Under the pieces are notes generated by a model that was given only the letters and a program-made list of their open reading frames with translations, did not search any database and was not told the origin of the DNA. A stretch of DNA of 64,000 bases. It comes from Leishmania martiniquensis. Taxonomy: Eukaryota; Euglenozoa; Kinetoplastea; Trypanosomatida; Trypanosomatidae. The stretch's first letter is position 1. Each line of letters begins with the position of its first letter. Below, piece by piece: positions 38,718 to 48,618 of the stretch. Both the position numbers and the translations under genes were made by a program. The DNA lies in contig NC_090136.1 in NCBI RefSeq assembly GCF_017916325.1, positions 126,501 through 190,500 on the forward strand, in the 5' to 3' direction.

Positions 38718-41700
38718 ATGGAGATGGAGGCGCAGCCTTCGGCTCGCCTCCCCGGTGCGCCAGGAGGCGTATGCGCCCCTGCGAGACTCGGGCGGCCGTC
38801 TGCGGATGCCACGTCGCCAGGACCTCATCACGGATACGTCGATGTCGATGGCCTTCGATGCGAGGTGCGCTCCATGCGCAGCGTGCCACACGCACTGTAC
38901 AGCACCCCATCTGTCTGCCACGTCCTTGCAACGTACGTCCGGCAGCTGATCGATGACTTTTCTCGCTCCCTGTTGCTCTGCCGGCCCGCCAGGCGGCTCG
39001 CTGCCACCGCCGCCACCACCAACACCAACGCCACCAGCAGCCGAGTCATCCAGGCAAAGAGCAGCGATGTACATCAGCAACCGTCACCCACGGCCCGCAT
39101 GGTCTCTGCTGCAGACTGCCCGACGGACGAGGCCCTGGCGATGGACGACGAAGAAAGGTACCTCCTCTTGCGCCTCTGTGCCCTTGAAGAGGCAGCGCAG
39201 CAACAGCAACAGCAACAGCCTTCAGAAGTCAGCGGTGATGGCCCTTCCGCGGTGGCGGGGCGACAGGTAGCTGGTGCGAGCCCGAAAGCTGTAGCGGTGC
39301 AGCTGATTTCGCTCTTCGCTGCCGCAGAGCGGGAGCGTCGTCGCAGCGAACGCAGCCGCGCTGACAGGGACGGGGCCAGTGAGCGTAGCGGTGCCGCCGC
39401 ACTGATGCCGCCGTTGATGTCCTCTCTCTTGCGGTTTAAGCCGATGCTACACGACATGCGGTACCTGGCACAGCACCTTCTCCTGCCGCGGCACGCCTGG
39501 CAGCACCATCAGCGGGAATGGGTGATCGTGTATGAAGACGTCGCCGTGACGTTGCGCGACCGCCTCTCTCGCTACCGCCGTGCCGCGATGCGTGGTAGGA
39601 GGCAGGGTGGCTCGGGGGACCGAGACGTCGCCTCATCACCACGCGCCGCTGCCGCCTCCATGACACACAGACAACCGTCTTTGTCCGTGGCTGAGTTGCA
39701 GCACCTCTGGTACACTCTCTGGGAGCTCCTTGGCGCTGCGTGGCGCCAGCGCGACCGCCTATGGGGCGCCTACCGCTACCTGCAAGGCCCTCGCCGTCTC
39801 CCCCCACTGTGTCTGAGTAGCCAAGCGCCCTGCGCTGTGCCGCCTGGGGTACACGCGTGCCCCCTCATGCGTGAGCAGTACGAGTGTCATATTGCCCGTG
39901 TGTGTACCTCCACTGCGTCCTCCTCCTCCTCCGACGCCGGCGCCGCGCCCGCGGCAACCGACACAGAAGACAACTGCGCGTTCGGTCCTTTCACGAGCGT
40001 CGACATTGGCATCTCATCACAGCGGCTCTATGTGCTGCGGCAGCCGCTAGCGGCGGTGCTGCGGACGCTGCGGGTGTCGGTGCCGTTATCTGGTCGAGAC
40101 CCGCTCGTCACCACCACCACCACCGCCTTTCCAGGCTTCCACTACCGCGACGATCCGTTGCAACGCGGCCAGAAGAACGCACCGGCACCGACGACGGCTG
40201 CGGCAACAACCCCTCTCGTCGTCCCGCTCTTCGACCTCACCGACCAGGACGCGCAGCTGGCTGCAGCAGCGGTGCCGTACATCTCTCCTGAGGTGTACTT
40301 GTCTCTTCGGCGAGAGGAGCAGCAGCAACGACAATCTGCTTCACGTAGTGTGCCGCCGCTGCAGCTGCCGCCGGCATCGTGGCCGCCTGTGCACGCCTTC
40401 TCTGACGACGTGTGGAATGCGGCAGTTGTGGTACTGGAGGCGGCGCTCAGTGGCTTCTGTGCAACGGACGCGGCCGTGTGCCACCTCGCGCGGCCACCTA
40501 TGCACAGCAGCGATGCCGATGAGCTCGATCAGTCCACGACTCGGCCAGACGTCTCGTACTCGTCCACTGTGTACTCAGATATCCTGCTGCTGCTGGCAGA
40601 GCAGCACGCGCTGCCGAGGGCCGCCGCGCACAACTTCCTCTATGCAGCGCTGTACCGCTTTCAGTGTGCTGTGAACAATAGCGGCGGCGGCTGTCGCGAC
40701 GGCGATGCCGCTGACTCCAAGTCGCCGCTGCAAGGCAGTTGCAACGGAGAAGCCACGGCGGCAGCGACCCTACCGTCGCCGGCGCGCCTAGCGCGAGAGT
40801 GGCTGCACTACCTGCGCAGTGCCTACGGCCCGGCATGTCTGCAAGGCGACGGGATCTTGGCGGAGGTGGCGAGCAAGGGCCTGTGCTGGCGCCGGTCGGA
40901 GCGATGGAACGCGTTCGGAATGGCCCACTTCACCGCAGCGACAGCCAGTGTAACGACCACTGGCGTTGACGGCTCGCTCGCCCCTGTGCCTCCCGGGCCT
41001 GTCTTTACGCACACCTCTGCAGGCAAGGAGGGAGCGCCCCCGTCCTTTCTCGCGGTCACGACGACGACCTCCGTGCAGGAGCGGCCGCGAGCCGCTCGCC
41101 TCGGCCGCGTGTCGCAGCTGGACGGCGCAGGTGTCAGAGTCGCGGATGGCGCCTCCACACCGAAGTCCCCGCTCTCTGCGTCGTCCCCCTTCCTCGGCGT
41201 CTCCTCGTCCGCCATCAGTGTCGCTGGCGCTGGCAGAGGCGCGTTGGCGCCGTCACGGATGTCACAGCAGCTGGATCGCGCTTTGAACGCCCTCGACACG
41301 CCACTCCTGCGCCTACTGAGCCTCGGTCACTGCCGCGCAGCGCTCAGGGGAGATGCAGAGAGTGGCAATTTATCGCCAAGGGGATCGAAGTTGGACAGGG
41401 CTGCCGCGGCGACGGCAAGCCGCTCCGCGAGCGGGGCTGTTGACGATACGGAGGAGGCTTCGTTAGTCCTTGCCAACTACCTTCGCCGCTGCACAGCGAC
41501 AAGTGACGCATCAGGGGCCTCCGCCGCAGCTGCAGCAGGCTCCCCCGGCGCATCGTCTGCAGGAAAGGCGAACGGCGCTGTGGCGGAGGTGGCGGACGCG
41601 GACTGCGTTGATGAGCTGCTGCGGCTGCTGTTCTGCTGCCTGGTCCGCACAATACGGCGCGACCGCGCCGGCGGTGGTGCGCCAGCGGGTGTGAAGTGGT

Positions 41701-44162
41701 GTCCGTACGCCGCCATCAATCATAGTTTCTTTCGCGGCGTCGCCGAGCGTGGTCTGCTGACAACGTGCATGGCGGTCGCCTGCTGCACCTACTCGGATAA
41801 TCGCCGCGCTGCCAGAGGGGCGTGCGGCCATGCTGCAGCAGCAGGTACACTGCCGGCACTGAACCTTTATGTCCCCGCTGCGGTGCTGCGGGCCACAGTG
41901 CGGGAGATGGAGTCTGCGTGGAAGGCGGGTGGCGCTGAGGACTGTATGGGGTCGTTGGTGAGGCAGGCCAACGCCTTGCGTACGCTCATCGGCGACCACA
42001 TGCGCTCCTGGGAAGCAATCGGTGCCGCTCGCGGCGGCAGAAGCGGCGGCAGCGCGCATCCGCACCAACGACAGCAACTCCAACTCGTCAACCCCTTCGT
42101 GGATACGCCCGTGACGCTGCTGCCGCCCCCAGTACATCGCACGCGGCGTGCCCTCGACAGCGTGTTCTCCCCCATAGATTTCGACCTTGCGGCGCAGCTC
42201 CAGCACACGCAGCAGCTGCGGCGTCTACTTGACGGCGGCAGCGTTGGCATTGCCGGCGGTGATGGGGGACGCGGTGGGAAAGGGACGCGACAAAGACGGC
42301 AGAGCACCACAACAGCGCCTACTGGGGCAGCGCGTGTTCGAGCCTACCTGAAGGCGTTGCTGATGCCGGACGCGGCGCGCGGCGCGGACAGTGCCGCCGC
42401 TCACGTCGCCTACTCGCCCTTCTACCCGCTCCCTCCGACCCTACGCGGGGAGGTGTGGGGGTGCCTGCTGCACGTGCCGCCATCCGCGCGCGCCCGGGAG
42501 GCCCTTCTCGCCCACGCGGTTCACCACACCGCGGCCAAGTCGATGCCGCACGACCGGCAGCTCTCTGTGGACATCCCACGCTGCCACGCCTACCACCCGC
42601 TGCTGAGCTCCTCGTCTGGATCAGCGCAGCTCCAGCGCATCTTACGGGCGTGGCTGTACCTTCATCCCGAGTACGCCTACTGGCAAGGGCTCGACAGCGT
42701 GTGCGCTGTGCTGCTGACCGTCAGCCACAGGGACGAGGCCCTCGTGCTGGCGCAGCTCAACGCCATCGTCGACCGCTTCATCGCCCATGACGAGGACGGA
42801 CAGAAGCCCCGAGTCTCGGAAGGCGGCCACGCCCTCGGCGCTTCCCGCGCCGGTGTCGCAGCATTGCCGCGGCGCCCAGCCACGAAGCCAACTATGGAAG
42901 AACAGCTCCACCGCCTCGCCGTCGTGCTGCGCTACTGCGACCCACCGCTGGCCCACCACCTCTTCGACGTGCTTGGCTGCACCCCAGAGCTGTATGCCAT
43001 CAGCTGGCTGCTCACGCTCTTCTCGCACAGCCTGCCAACACGCAAGGTCTACCTCTTGTGGGACCTGCTCTTCGTGGAAGACGACATCGCCTGCCTCGTT
43101 GTGCTCTGCGCCGCCTTCATCATACACAAGCGCGAGACTCTGCTGAGCACGGACTTCTCCGGCTGCCTTGCAGCCTTTAGCAGCGGCGCATCCGCCATGA
43201 ACGTCGCGGCTGCCGTCGGCGACACTCGCCGGCTGATGACGGCTGTACCGCCGTCGGTGCTGGCGCAGCCGCCAGGCGGCGACGCCGGCGCGAGAGACTC
43301 GCTATACGGCCGTGGGCCTATTCTTAGTGCGGGTGCCGCCATCGATCATCCTCTCAGCGGCGACTATGGGCGCAGCGTCGCGAGCGTGGCACTTCTTTCC
43401 GTCGAGGACGTGGCCGCCGCGCTTGCAGCGACAGCGACCGCTGGCGGTAATGGCGGTAGCAGGAACGAGGTGCACATCGAGCATCCATGGTTCCACAGCG
43501 GTGTCTACCTGGTCGACACGCGCGAGCAGTCTGCCGAGAACGTCGCACAGGGGTCAGTTCTTGGCGCCATCAGCGTGCCGCTGCGCTCGGCGGCACCTCC
43601 CATCTCGCCTCTCTCCGCGGCGTCGACGGGAACAGAAGCAGCTCTTCAGCGCCGCGCGTTATCTGAAGCGCACGCGGGCTCATCCGCGGCTGAGGTAGAC
43701 AGCGTCGACAGCGACGCTGCCGGTGACGGATGGGGTGTCGTGGAACTGCAGGAGCGACTGCAGGAGCAGCAGCAAGTGGAACAAGACGCGGCAGCCCGTC
43801 AGGTCGAAGACGCCGCAGCAGCCATTCTTCGCCACATGGACAACCCGGCCATGGCTGCTATCTTACCCCGAGTCGAGAGGGCCGCCGAGAATTGTGGTGC
43901 ATCGCCGATGCCGCCACCACAGCCACCGTTGCTATCGTGTCCGTGGCCAGTGCACCCGATCGTGCAGAAGGTCTCTCGTGCCCCGCATGTAGTACTGCTA
44001 ACATCCGGCGTCGCGGACGTGCACGAGTTGCCGCTCGCACATCAGCTTGGTGTGAAGCTGAGTGCGTGTGGCGTACCTAATATAAGCATCTTGCGCGGCG
44101 GTGTCGCGAGCGTGCAGCGTGCGCTACCGGAGCTGGTGGTGCGTCGCGCACCCCCCGCGTAG
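38718..44162 (+). CDS. TBCK-like protein: degenerate kinase, TBC and rhodanese domains
   Basis: The 1814-residue protein has the order of domains known from TBCK. A kinase-like N-terminal part retains pieces such as VIVYEDVAVTLRDRLSRY (about 268), VPYISPEVYLSLRREE (about 520) and FSDDVWNAAVVVLEAALSGF (about 560), but lacks visible VAIK, HRD or DFG motifs. A TBC domain (about 1240-1480) has the Arg-finger motif LSVDIPRCH and the Gln-finger motif YWQGLDS, so Rab-GAP activity is plausible. A C-terminal rhodanese-like domain (about 1595-1805) has YLVDTREQ and ISVPL, is split by a roughly 140-residue insert, and shows no active-site Cys at VVLLTSGVAD. Long Ala/Ser-rich linkers enlarge it. The frame opens at a GTG (38631); the first ATG is 38718. 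Confidence 0.82.
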   Translation: MEMEAQPSARLPGAPGGVCAPARLGRPSADATSPGPHHGYVDVDGLRCEVRSMRSVPHALYSTPSVCHVLATYVRQLIDDFSRSLLLCRPARRLAATAATTNTNATSSRVIQAKSSDVHQQPSPTARMVSAADCPTDEALAMDDEERYLLLRLCALEEAAQQQQQQQPSEVSGDGPSAVAGRQVAGASPKAVAVQLISLFAAAERERRRSERSRADRDGASERSGAAALMPPLMSSLLRFKPMLHDMRYLAQHLLLPRHAWQHHQREWVIVYEDVAVTLRDRLSRYRRAAMRGRRQGGSGDRDVASSPRAAAASMTHRQPSLSVAELQHLWYTLWELLGAAWRQRDRLWGAYRYLQGPRRLPPLCLSSQAPCAVPPGVHACPLMREQYECHIARVCTSTASSSSSDAGAAPAATDTEDNCAFGPFTSVDIGISSQRLYVLRQPLAAVLRTLRVSVPLSGRDPLVTTTTTAFPGFHYRDDPLQRGQKNAPAPTTAAATTPLVVPLFDLTDQDAQLAAAAVPYISPEVYLSLRREEQQQRQSASRSVPPLQLPPASWPPVHAFSDDVWNAAVVVLEAALSGFCATDAAVCHLARPPMHSSDADELDQSTTRPDVSYSSTVYSDILLLLAEQHALPRAAAHNFLYAALYRFQCAVNNSGGGCRDGDAADSKSPLQGSCNGEATAAATLPSPARLAREWLHYLRSAYGPACLQGDGILAEVASKGLCWRRSERWNAFGMAHFTAATASVTTTGVDGSLAPVPPGPVFTHTSAGKEGAPPSFLAVTTTTSVQERPRAARLGRVSQLDGAGVRVADGASTPKSPLSASSPFLGVSSSAISVAGAGRGALAPSRMSQQLDRALNALDTPLLRLLSLGHCRAALRGDAESGNLSPRGSKLDRAAAATASRSASGAVDDTEEASLVLANYLRRCTATSDASGASAAAAAGSPGASSAGKANGAVAEVADADCVDELLRLLFCCLVRTIRRDRAGGGAPAGVKWCPYAAINHSFFRGVAERGLLTTCMAVACCTYSDNRRAARGACGHAAAAGTLPALNLYVPAAVLRATVREMESAWKAGGAEDCMGSLVRQANALRTLIGDHMRSWEAIGAARGGRSGGSAHPHQRQQLQLVNPFVDTPVTLLPPPVHRTRRALDSVFSPIDFDLAAQLQHTQQLRRLLDGGSVGIAGGDGGRGGKGTRQRRQSTTTAPTGAARVRAYLKALLMPDAARGADSAAAHVAYSPFYPLPPTLRGEVWGCLLHVPPSARAREALLAHAVHHTAAKSMPHDRQLSVDIPRCHAYHPLLSSSSGSAQLQRILRAWLYLHPEYAYWQGLDSVCAVLLTVSHRDEALVLAQLNAIVDRFIAHDEDGQKPRVSEGGHALGASRAGVAALPRRPATKPTMEEQLHRLAVVLRYCDPPLAHHLFDVLGCTPELYAISWLLTLFSHSLPTRKVYLLWDLLFVEDDIACLVVLCAAFIIHKRETLLSTDFSGCLAAFSSGASAMNVAAAVGDTRRLMTAVPPSVLAQPPGGDAGARDSLYGRGPILSAGAAIDHPLSGDYGRSVASVALLSVEDVAAALAATATAGGNGGSRNEVHIEHPWFHSGVYLVDTREQSAENVAQGSVLGAISVPLRSAAPPISPLSAASTGTEAALQRRALSEAHAGSSAAEVDSVDSDAAGDGWGVVELQERLQEQQQVEQDAAARQVEDAAAAILRHMDNPAMAAILPRVERAAENCGASPMPPPQPPLLSCPWPVHPIVQKVSRAPHVVLLTSGVADVHELPLAHQLGVKLSACGVPNISILRGGVASVQRALPELVVRRAPPA

Positions 44163-44555
44163 ACGCGCTGCTCGGCATGTGCCCCCATTCTTCGCCCCAC
44201 CGCCTGCGTCTCACGGCGGGTGCAGGCAGGGGGAGGGGGAGGGAGGGGGGTGAGAGGCCCCACTCGCTTCGTCCGCCCGCCCGTCTCTCTCTCTTGCGAT
44301 TCCGCTGGGCCTGTGCAGCGCCACCCTTACAGAGACCGAAAGGGCCCTCAAGGCGACGTCGATGTGGGCCCTCTCAGCCCATGCCTTTGCTTTAAGCCCC
44401 AGCGATCGAGCAGCCACTCACCGAACCACTCGCGCCTACCCACCCACTCACCCCCGTGTCCCGCTTCGACGCATGCATGCCCCATCACTCGCCGGTCGCC
44501 GGCGCCACTGGCGGCTTCTTGCGCGCTCGCGCACATATGTGTATGCGCCTCATGG

Positions 44556-44631
44556 CCACCCCAAGCGGGCGGGTCAGAGGGAAGTGCTGCTTTCCTCTGG
44601 TGCCTCTGCCCCCCCCGCCCGCTTGGGGTGG
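44556..44631. repeat. 18-bp perfect inverted repeat (hairpin)
   Basis: CCACCCCAAGCGGGCGGG (44556-44573) is the exact reverse complement of 44614-44631, around a 40-nt loop. Inside the loop CAGAGG (44575-44580) can pair with CCTCTG (44603-44608), extending the stem. It lies between the TBCK-like and Ddi1 genes, so it is transcribed within the polycistron and probably in the 3' UTR of the former. Confidence 0.88.
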
Positions 44632-44858
44632 ACGCGCCGCCTATCACAGGTCGCGCGGCGGCCCACGCGGATTTGCCGTCTCAGATGCAGTGCAGCCCTC
44701 ACCGTCTCTAAACCTCTTTCCTCCCTCTCTGCCTGGCGTGTCGCGCGTGCGTTTACCTCAGCGCCTACACACGCGCCAGCACTCTGGAGCGCCGCGCCGT
44801 CACGCGTGAAGTAGCAGTGCTCCGTCACATCAGCTATCAGACGGAGCAGAGCCGATTG

Positions 44859-44928
44859 AGCTTCTCTCTGCGCTCTCTGCTCTCTTTCTCTCTCTTTCCC
44901 TTTCTCCTCTGCGCGCACGCCGGCGCAG
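44859..44928 (+). promoter_or_regulatory. Predicted trans-splice acceptor of Ddi1
   Basis: A 50-nt pyrimidine-rich tract (44859-44911) is followed by AG at 44927-44928, 17 nt before the ATG at 44946. Pattern-based prediction. Confidence 0.45.
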
Positions 44929-44945
44929 CGTCTTCGCGTGACACA

Positions 44946-46124
44946 ATGGTGCAGCTCACCATCGTCAACGCCAAGAGGGTGACCCTCTGCCGCGTGACCG
45001 TCTCAAACGATGCCACAGTGCAGCAGCTGCTGCTGCAACTCGCCGCGGTGCGGCCGGAGCTGCGCGAGGTGAGCGCGCTCCGAAATGATGCCCGTGGCGT
45101 GACGCACTGCCTCGGGCAAGCGTCCGCCAACACTCGCCGCAGAGCCGCCTCCGCCGCGCAAACGCTCGTGGAAGCTGGTCTTGTCGGGCAAGATGCAACG
45201 ACGGAGACGCTGGTGGTGCTGATGCCGGCGTCGGCGGTGCCCCCCTCGGTGGGTGCCCTCAAGGGGCGCATTTTGGAGCTCTTTGGGCGATCCCCGGCGC
45301 CCCCGGCGGCAGCAGCAGCCCCCTCGTCCTCGACCACCGCCGCGGCGGGGCAAGCCTCGGCACTCCCGGCCATCCCCGAAGCCATGGACGAGCGCCAGCT
45401 GGCGCTGCAGCGCCGCCTCCTCACCCAAATTCGGCAGCAGCAGATCGACGAGAACCTTGCCAACGCGCTGGAGTACACGCCAGAGGCCTTTGCGAAGGTG
45501 TCGATGCTGTACGTGCCGTGCACCGTCAACCAAGTCCCCCTCAGCGCCTTCGTTGACTCGGGCGCGCAGCACAGCATCATGAACAAGAGCACGGCGGAGC
45601 GATGTGGGCTGATGCGGCTCGTCGACGTCCGCATGCGCGGCGTCGCCGTGGGGGTCGGGCAGCAGGTGATTTGTGGACGTATTCACATGGTGCCCGTCAA
45701 CCTCGCGGGCATGTTTATCCCCTTCGCCTTCTCCGTCATCGAGGACCAGGCGATGTCCTTGATCATCGGCCTCGACCAGTTGAGGCGCCATCAGATGCTG
45801 ATCGACCTCAGGCGCAACTGCCTTACCATTGGCAACGTCGACGTCGCATTCCTCCCCGAGCGCGATCTGCCCGCGTCGGCGTCGCTGCGCCTCGACGCGG
45901 CCGAGGACACGCCTGCGGAGGAGAACCTCTCCGTCCGCGTGCCACGTCACCGCGACCCGGCGGCGGCGGCGGCGGCAGCGCCTCTCTCGGACAGCGAGCG
46001 GCAGGCCCGGATCGACGGCTTCATGACCGTCTCAGGCATCACCGACCGCAGGCAAGCGGTGGCGTTGCTGGAAGCCGCTAGTTGGGACGTCAACGTCGCG
46101 GCAGCGCTCTTCTTCGACACCTGA
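44946..46124 (+). CDS. DDI1: Ddi1-type ubiquitin-receptor aspartyl protease
   Basis: The 392-residue protein has the full Ddi1 layout. The N-terminal ubiquitin-like domain starts MVQLTIVNAKRVTLCRVTV. The central retropepsin-like domain has YVPCTVNQVPLSAFVDSGAQHSIM with catalytic Asp204 in DSGA and FSVIEDQAMSLIIGLDQLRRHQ. The C-terminal UBA domain (about 355-392) is DRRQAVALLEAASWDVNVAAALFFDT. Family members shuttle ubiquitinated proteins to the proteasome and cleave some of them; the enzyme is a retroviral-type dimeric protease. A longer frame from a GTG at 44817 is UTR-like and rejected. Confidence 0.95.
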   Translation: MVQLTIVNAKRVTLCRVTVSNDATVQQLLLQLAAVRPELREVSALRNDARGVTHCLGQASANTRRRAASAAQTLVEAGLVGQDATTETLVVLMPASAVPPSVGALKGRILELFGRSPAPPAAAAAPSSSTTAAAGQASALPAIPEAMDERQLALQRRLLTQIRQQQIDENLANALEYTPEAFAKVSMLYVPCTVNQVPLSAFVDSGAQHSIMNKSTAERCGLMRLVDVRMRGVAVGVGQQVICGRIHMVPVNLAGMFIPFAFSVIEDQAMSLIIGLDQLRRHQMLIDLRRNCLTIGNVDVAFLPERDLPASASLRLDAAEDTPAEENLSVRVPRHRDPAAAAAAAPLSDSERQARIDGFMTVSGITDRRQAVALLEAASWDVNVAAALFFDT

Positions 46125-46758
46125 CCCCGGCGGGGCCTCCGCGCCTGCACGTGGGGGCCGCCGCCCCACCCTCGCCCGCATTGCCTTCACGTTTCGCTTC
46201 TTGCGCTCTCTCTCCCTCCCTCACTCTTCCCTCTCCGGGCGACCCCGCCTCCGCCTCCTCGGACTCGGTGTGCCGGAGCATGCCGCTCCTCCTCCTCTTC
46301 TCCCTCTCACCGGCGCCAAGGTCCCTGTCCTCTGCTGCTGCTCGCGTGTCAGCATCCATGTGTCCGCCGCAGCTGCCGCGGATGCATCGATCGCTAGGAT
46401 CTGTGTCATGAACGCTTCTTGCGTGTGTGTCTCTGCGTGTGTGTGTGTGTGTGCTGAACGGCGTCTCCCCTTCCCACTCTCCCACACACTTCTTCCTCCC
46501 TCCCTCCCTCCCATACGCACACACGCACACGCACACCTGCGCTGGTACAACTCCCGCTATAGCACTAGCGACACCGAGTGAAGAACGAAAAGTGTTCGCC
46601 GGAGGCCAACTCCGCTCACGTGCTCAGTGGCCGTCTCCTCTATCCGACACTCGCGCCTCTCGGGCACGTGTCCGTCCGCCCGTGCGTGCGTGACAAGGCG
46701 CCCCCCCCACACACACACACCCTTGATCTGTTCAGCCGCGACGAGCGACAGCGCCACA
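46125..46758. other. Intergenic region
   Basis: No gene is seen. It contains a TG run at about 46418-46453, a pyrimidine tract at 46462-46512 and AG at 46561-46562 as an acceptor candidate. Confidence 0.6.
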
Positions 46759-48618
46759 ATGCGGGGCCACGCGCACATCGAGAGAGCGGGCGATCCTGTG
46801 GCGTCCGCGGCGCCGGTCGGTTTACCCAGCGGCGGCGCCACCCCTTCTGCAACGACGAGTGTGGTCGGCTTCAAGCCAAAGACCGCCCAAGCACCGGTGC
46901 ACGGCACCGCGGGCAACGGTGGCGTCCACGACACGGCCGCCGCTAGCGGCGGCGCTTCACACGAGCAGTGGAAGGTGCTTGCCGGGATCCTGGCGAAGCT
47001 GCCAGACCTTGACCTGTGTGAGATGTCACGCGTAAAGAGCTGCTTCTCTGCCGCGCTCGGCGAGGGGCGCGAGAACATCATGAACGGGCTCGAGCTGCGC
47101 GTCGTCTTCGGTGAATTGGGCCTCTACCCCAGCGAAGCAGAGCTGAACCTCATCCTGAGCGCCTACCGTGGCCGTGTCAGCCTCGTCACGCTGACGCAGT
47201 ACCTGCGGCTGTACAAGAAAGAGCTCTGGGTGAACCGCGCCGCTGCCGCAGCTGCTGCCGCTGCGGGCAGGAGCGACTCTCTGCAGATGTCATCAGTGCC
47301 AGCCATTCAGCGCTCCTACAAGGCGTTCAGCAGCAGTCACCACATGGCCGCGGCGAGGGAGGGGCGCTTTGCCGTCGGTGGTGGCGGGGACGAGGATACG
47401 TTGAAGGCCTTCGTCGCCCTCGGCGGTAGCGAGGACGGTGGTGGCGAGATCGCCGCGTCGACGCTGCGCGATGCCATTCGCGGCTTCGGGCTCACGATCG
47501 ACATCGACGCGCTGATCCGCAGTGTTGATGTGCACCACTCCGGCATGCTGGACTACGTTGACTTCTGTGCGCTGTGGTCGCAGTCGGCCAGCACATCCGC
47601 CGAGCTGGGAGACGCCGGCGGTGCGGAGCTCGCCGGGGGTGCGGAAGGGGGGGAGGAGGCGCGGCGCGCGTCGGGCGACCCCGCGCGCGTCGCCGACTAC
47701 CGCCGCCACTCGTCGTTTGGAAGTCTCATGAGCGACAGCCACCGGAGGTTCCTGTCGCTGATGGCCAACACGCCGCGACGCGCCAGCCTCGCGGCGGGAG
47801 CTCTGCGCCGTCGGTCGCAGGTGCTCACCCAGCAACGCGAGCAGACCAGTGCATCGCCCCACGCGCGAGGCAGCAGGCGCCTCCCGCAGAGCACGAGCAT
47901 CAGTGGCACCGCAGCGGCATGCAGCGGGTCAGTGAGCGGCACCGGCTATGGTCACAGCGTCCGCGGCGTGGCGGCGCTCAAGGCAAGTGCCACGCCGCCG
48001 ACGCCCATCACAGACGAGGAGCACATGACACTCGTATCGATGTACCTCTTCCCAGAGCAGTACGAGAGCACGGCGCGACGGGTGCCGCACTTTGCGGCAG
48101 CCCCCCACCTCGGCTCAGTCGCCCCCGGCGCGGCCGGAGCCGGCGGCACAGCTGGCGGTGAGTCGATGCCGTACTCCGGCGCCCTACACCTCAAGTCTCT
48201 CTCGCGGCCGAGCGTGGCTGGCGCGCGCAGTCGCAGCAGCAGCCGCCAAACGCGCGGTGTCGGCGGCAGCCTCGCAGCGAAGAAGGGCAACAACGGGGTC
48301 GACGCGGATGGCGGCAACACGCTGATCGCGGACTTCTTTTCGCCAAGAAATCACAACGTGTACCGCCCGCCCAGTCCGATGATTTTGTCGATGCGCAGCA
48401 CCACCGCCCATCGCAACCGGCTGAAGCGGCTCGAGCAACAGAGGAAGGCACGTAAGGTGCAGCTGCCGCCGGTGGCAGCGGCGACTATGGCGTACCAGCA
48501 GCAACGCCAGCGGCTGGGCTCGCACGCTACCACTGCCGCGACGCGTGGCGGTAGTGATGGGTTGGGCGACCTCGACAACGTGGCCACGGCGTCTCCGTCA
48601 AAGGTATCCACGTGGTAG
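46759..48618 (+). CDS. EF-hand-like protein, basic C-terminus
   Basis: The 619-residue protein has two helical EF-hand-like units: about residues 91-153 (MSRVKSCFSAALGEGRENIM...VTLTQYLRLYKKEL) and 213-274 (TLKAFVALGG...). The best loop is DVHHSGMLDYVDF, which keeps D1, S5, G6, L8 and an acidic residue 12 (Asp instead of Glu) but has His at position 3. The other loops are degenerate, so calcium binding is uncertain. The C-terminal half is Ser/Arg/Ala-rich and includes FFSPRNHNVYRPPSPMILSM, then LKRLEQQRKARKV. A frame extension starting at a GTG (46627) is not supported; MRGHAHIERAG is the first ATG. Confidence 0.75.
   Translation: MRGHAHIERAGDPVASAAPVGLPSGGATPSATTSVVGFKPKTAQAPVHGTAGNGGVHDTAAASGGASHEQWKVLAGILAKLPDLDLCEMSRVKSCFSAALGEGRENIMNGLELRVVFGELGLYPSEAELNLILSAYRGRVSLVTLTQYLRLYKKELWVNRAAAAAAAAAGRSDSLQMSSVPAIQRSYKAFSSSHHMAAAREGRFAVGGGGDEDTLKAFVALGGSEDGGGEIAASTLRDAIRGFGLTIDIDALIRSVDVHHSGMLDYVDFCALWSQSASTSAELGDAGGAELAGGAEGGEEARRASGDPARVADYRRHSSFGSLMSDSHRRFLSLMANTPRRASLAAGALRRRSQVLTQQREQTSASPHARGSRRLPQSTSISGTAAACSGSVSGTGYGHSVRGVAALKASATPPTPITDEEHMTLVSMYLFPEQYESTARRVPHFAAAPHLGSVAPGAAGAGGTAGGESMPYSGALHLKSLSRPSVAGARSRSSSRQTRGVGGSLAAKKGNNGVDADGGNTLIADFFSPRNHNVYRPPSPMILSMRSTTAHRNRLKRLEQQRKARKVQLPPVAAATMAYQQQRQRLGSHATTAATRGGSDGLGDLDNVATASPSKVSTW

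Larger units (their letters stand above)
44163..44945. other. Intergenic region with strong hairpin
   Basis: No gene is seen. It contains the inverted repeat 44556-44631 and a splice-acceptor pattern just before the Ddi1 gene. Confidence 0.65.

Noticed and set aside
45003..45950. 315-codon minus-strand open frame
   Set aside because: It is antisense to DDI1, and its composition is that of a shadow frame.
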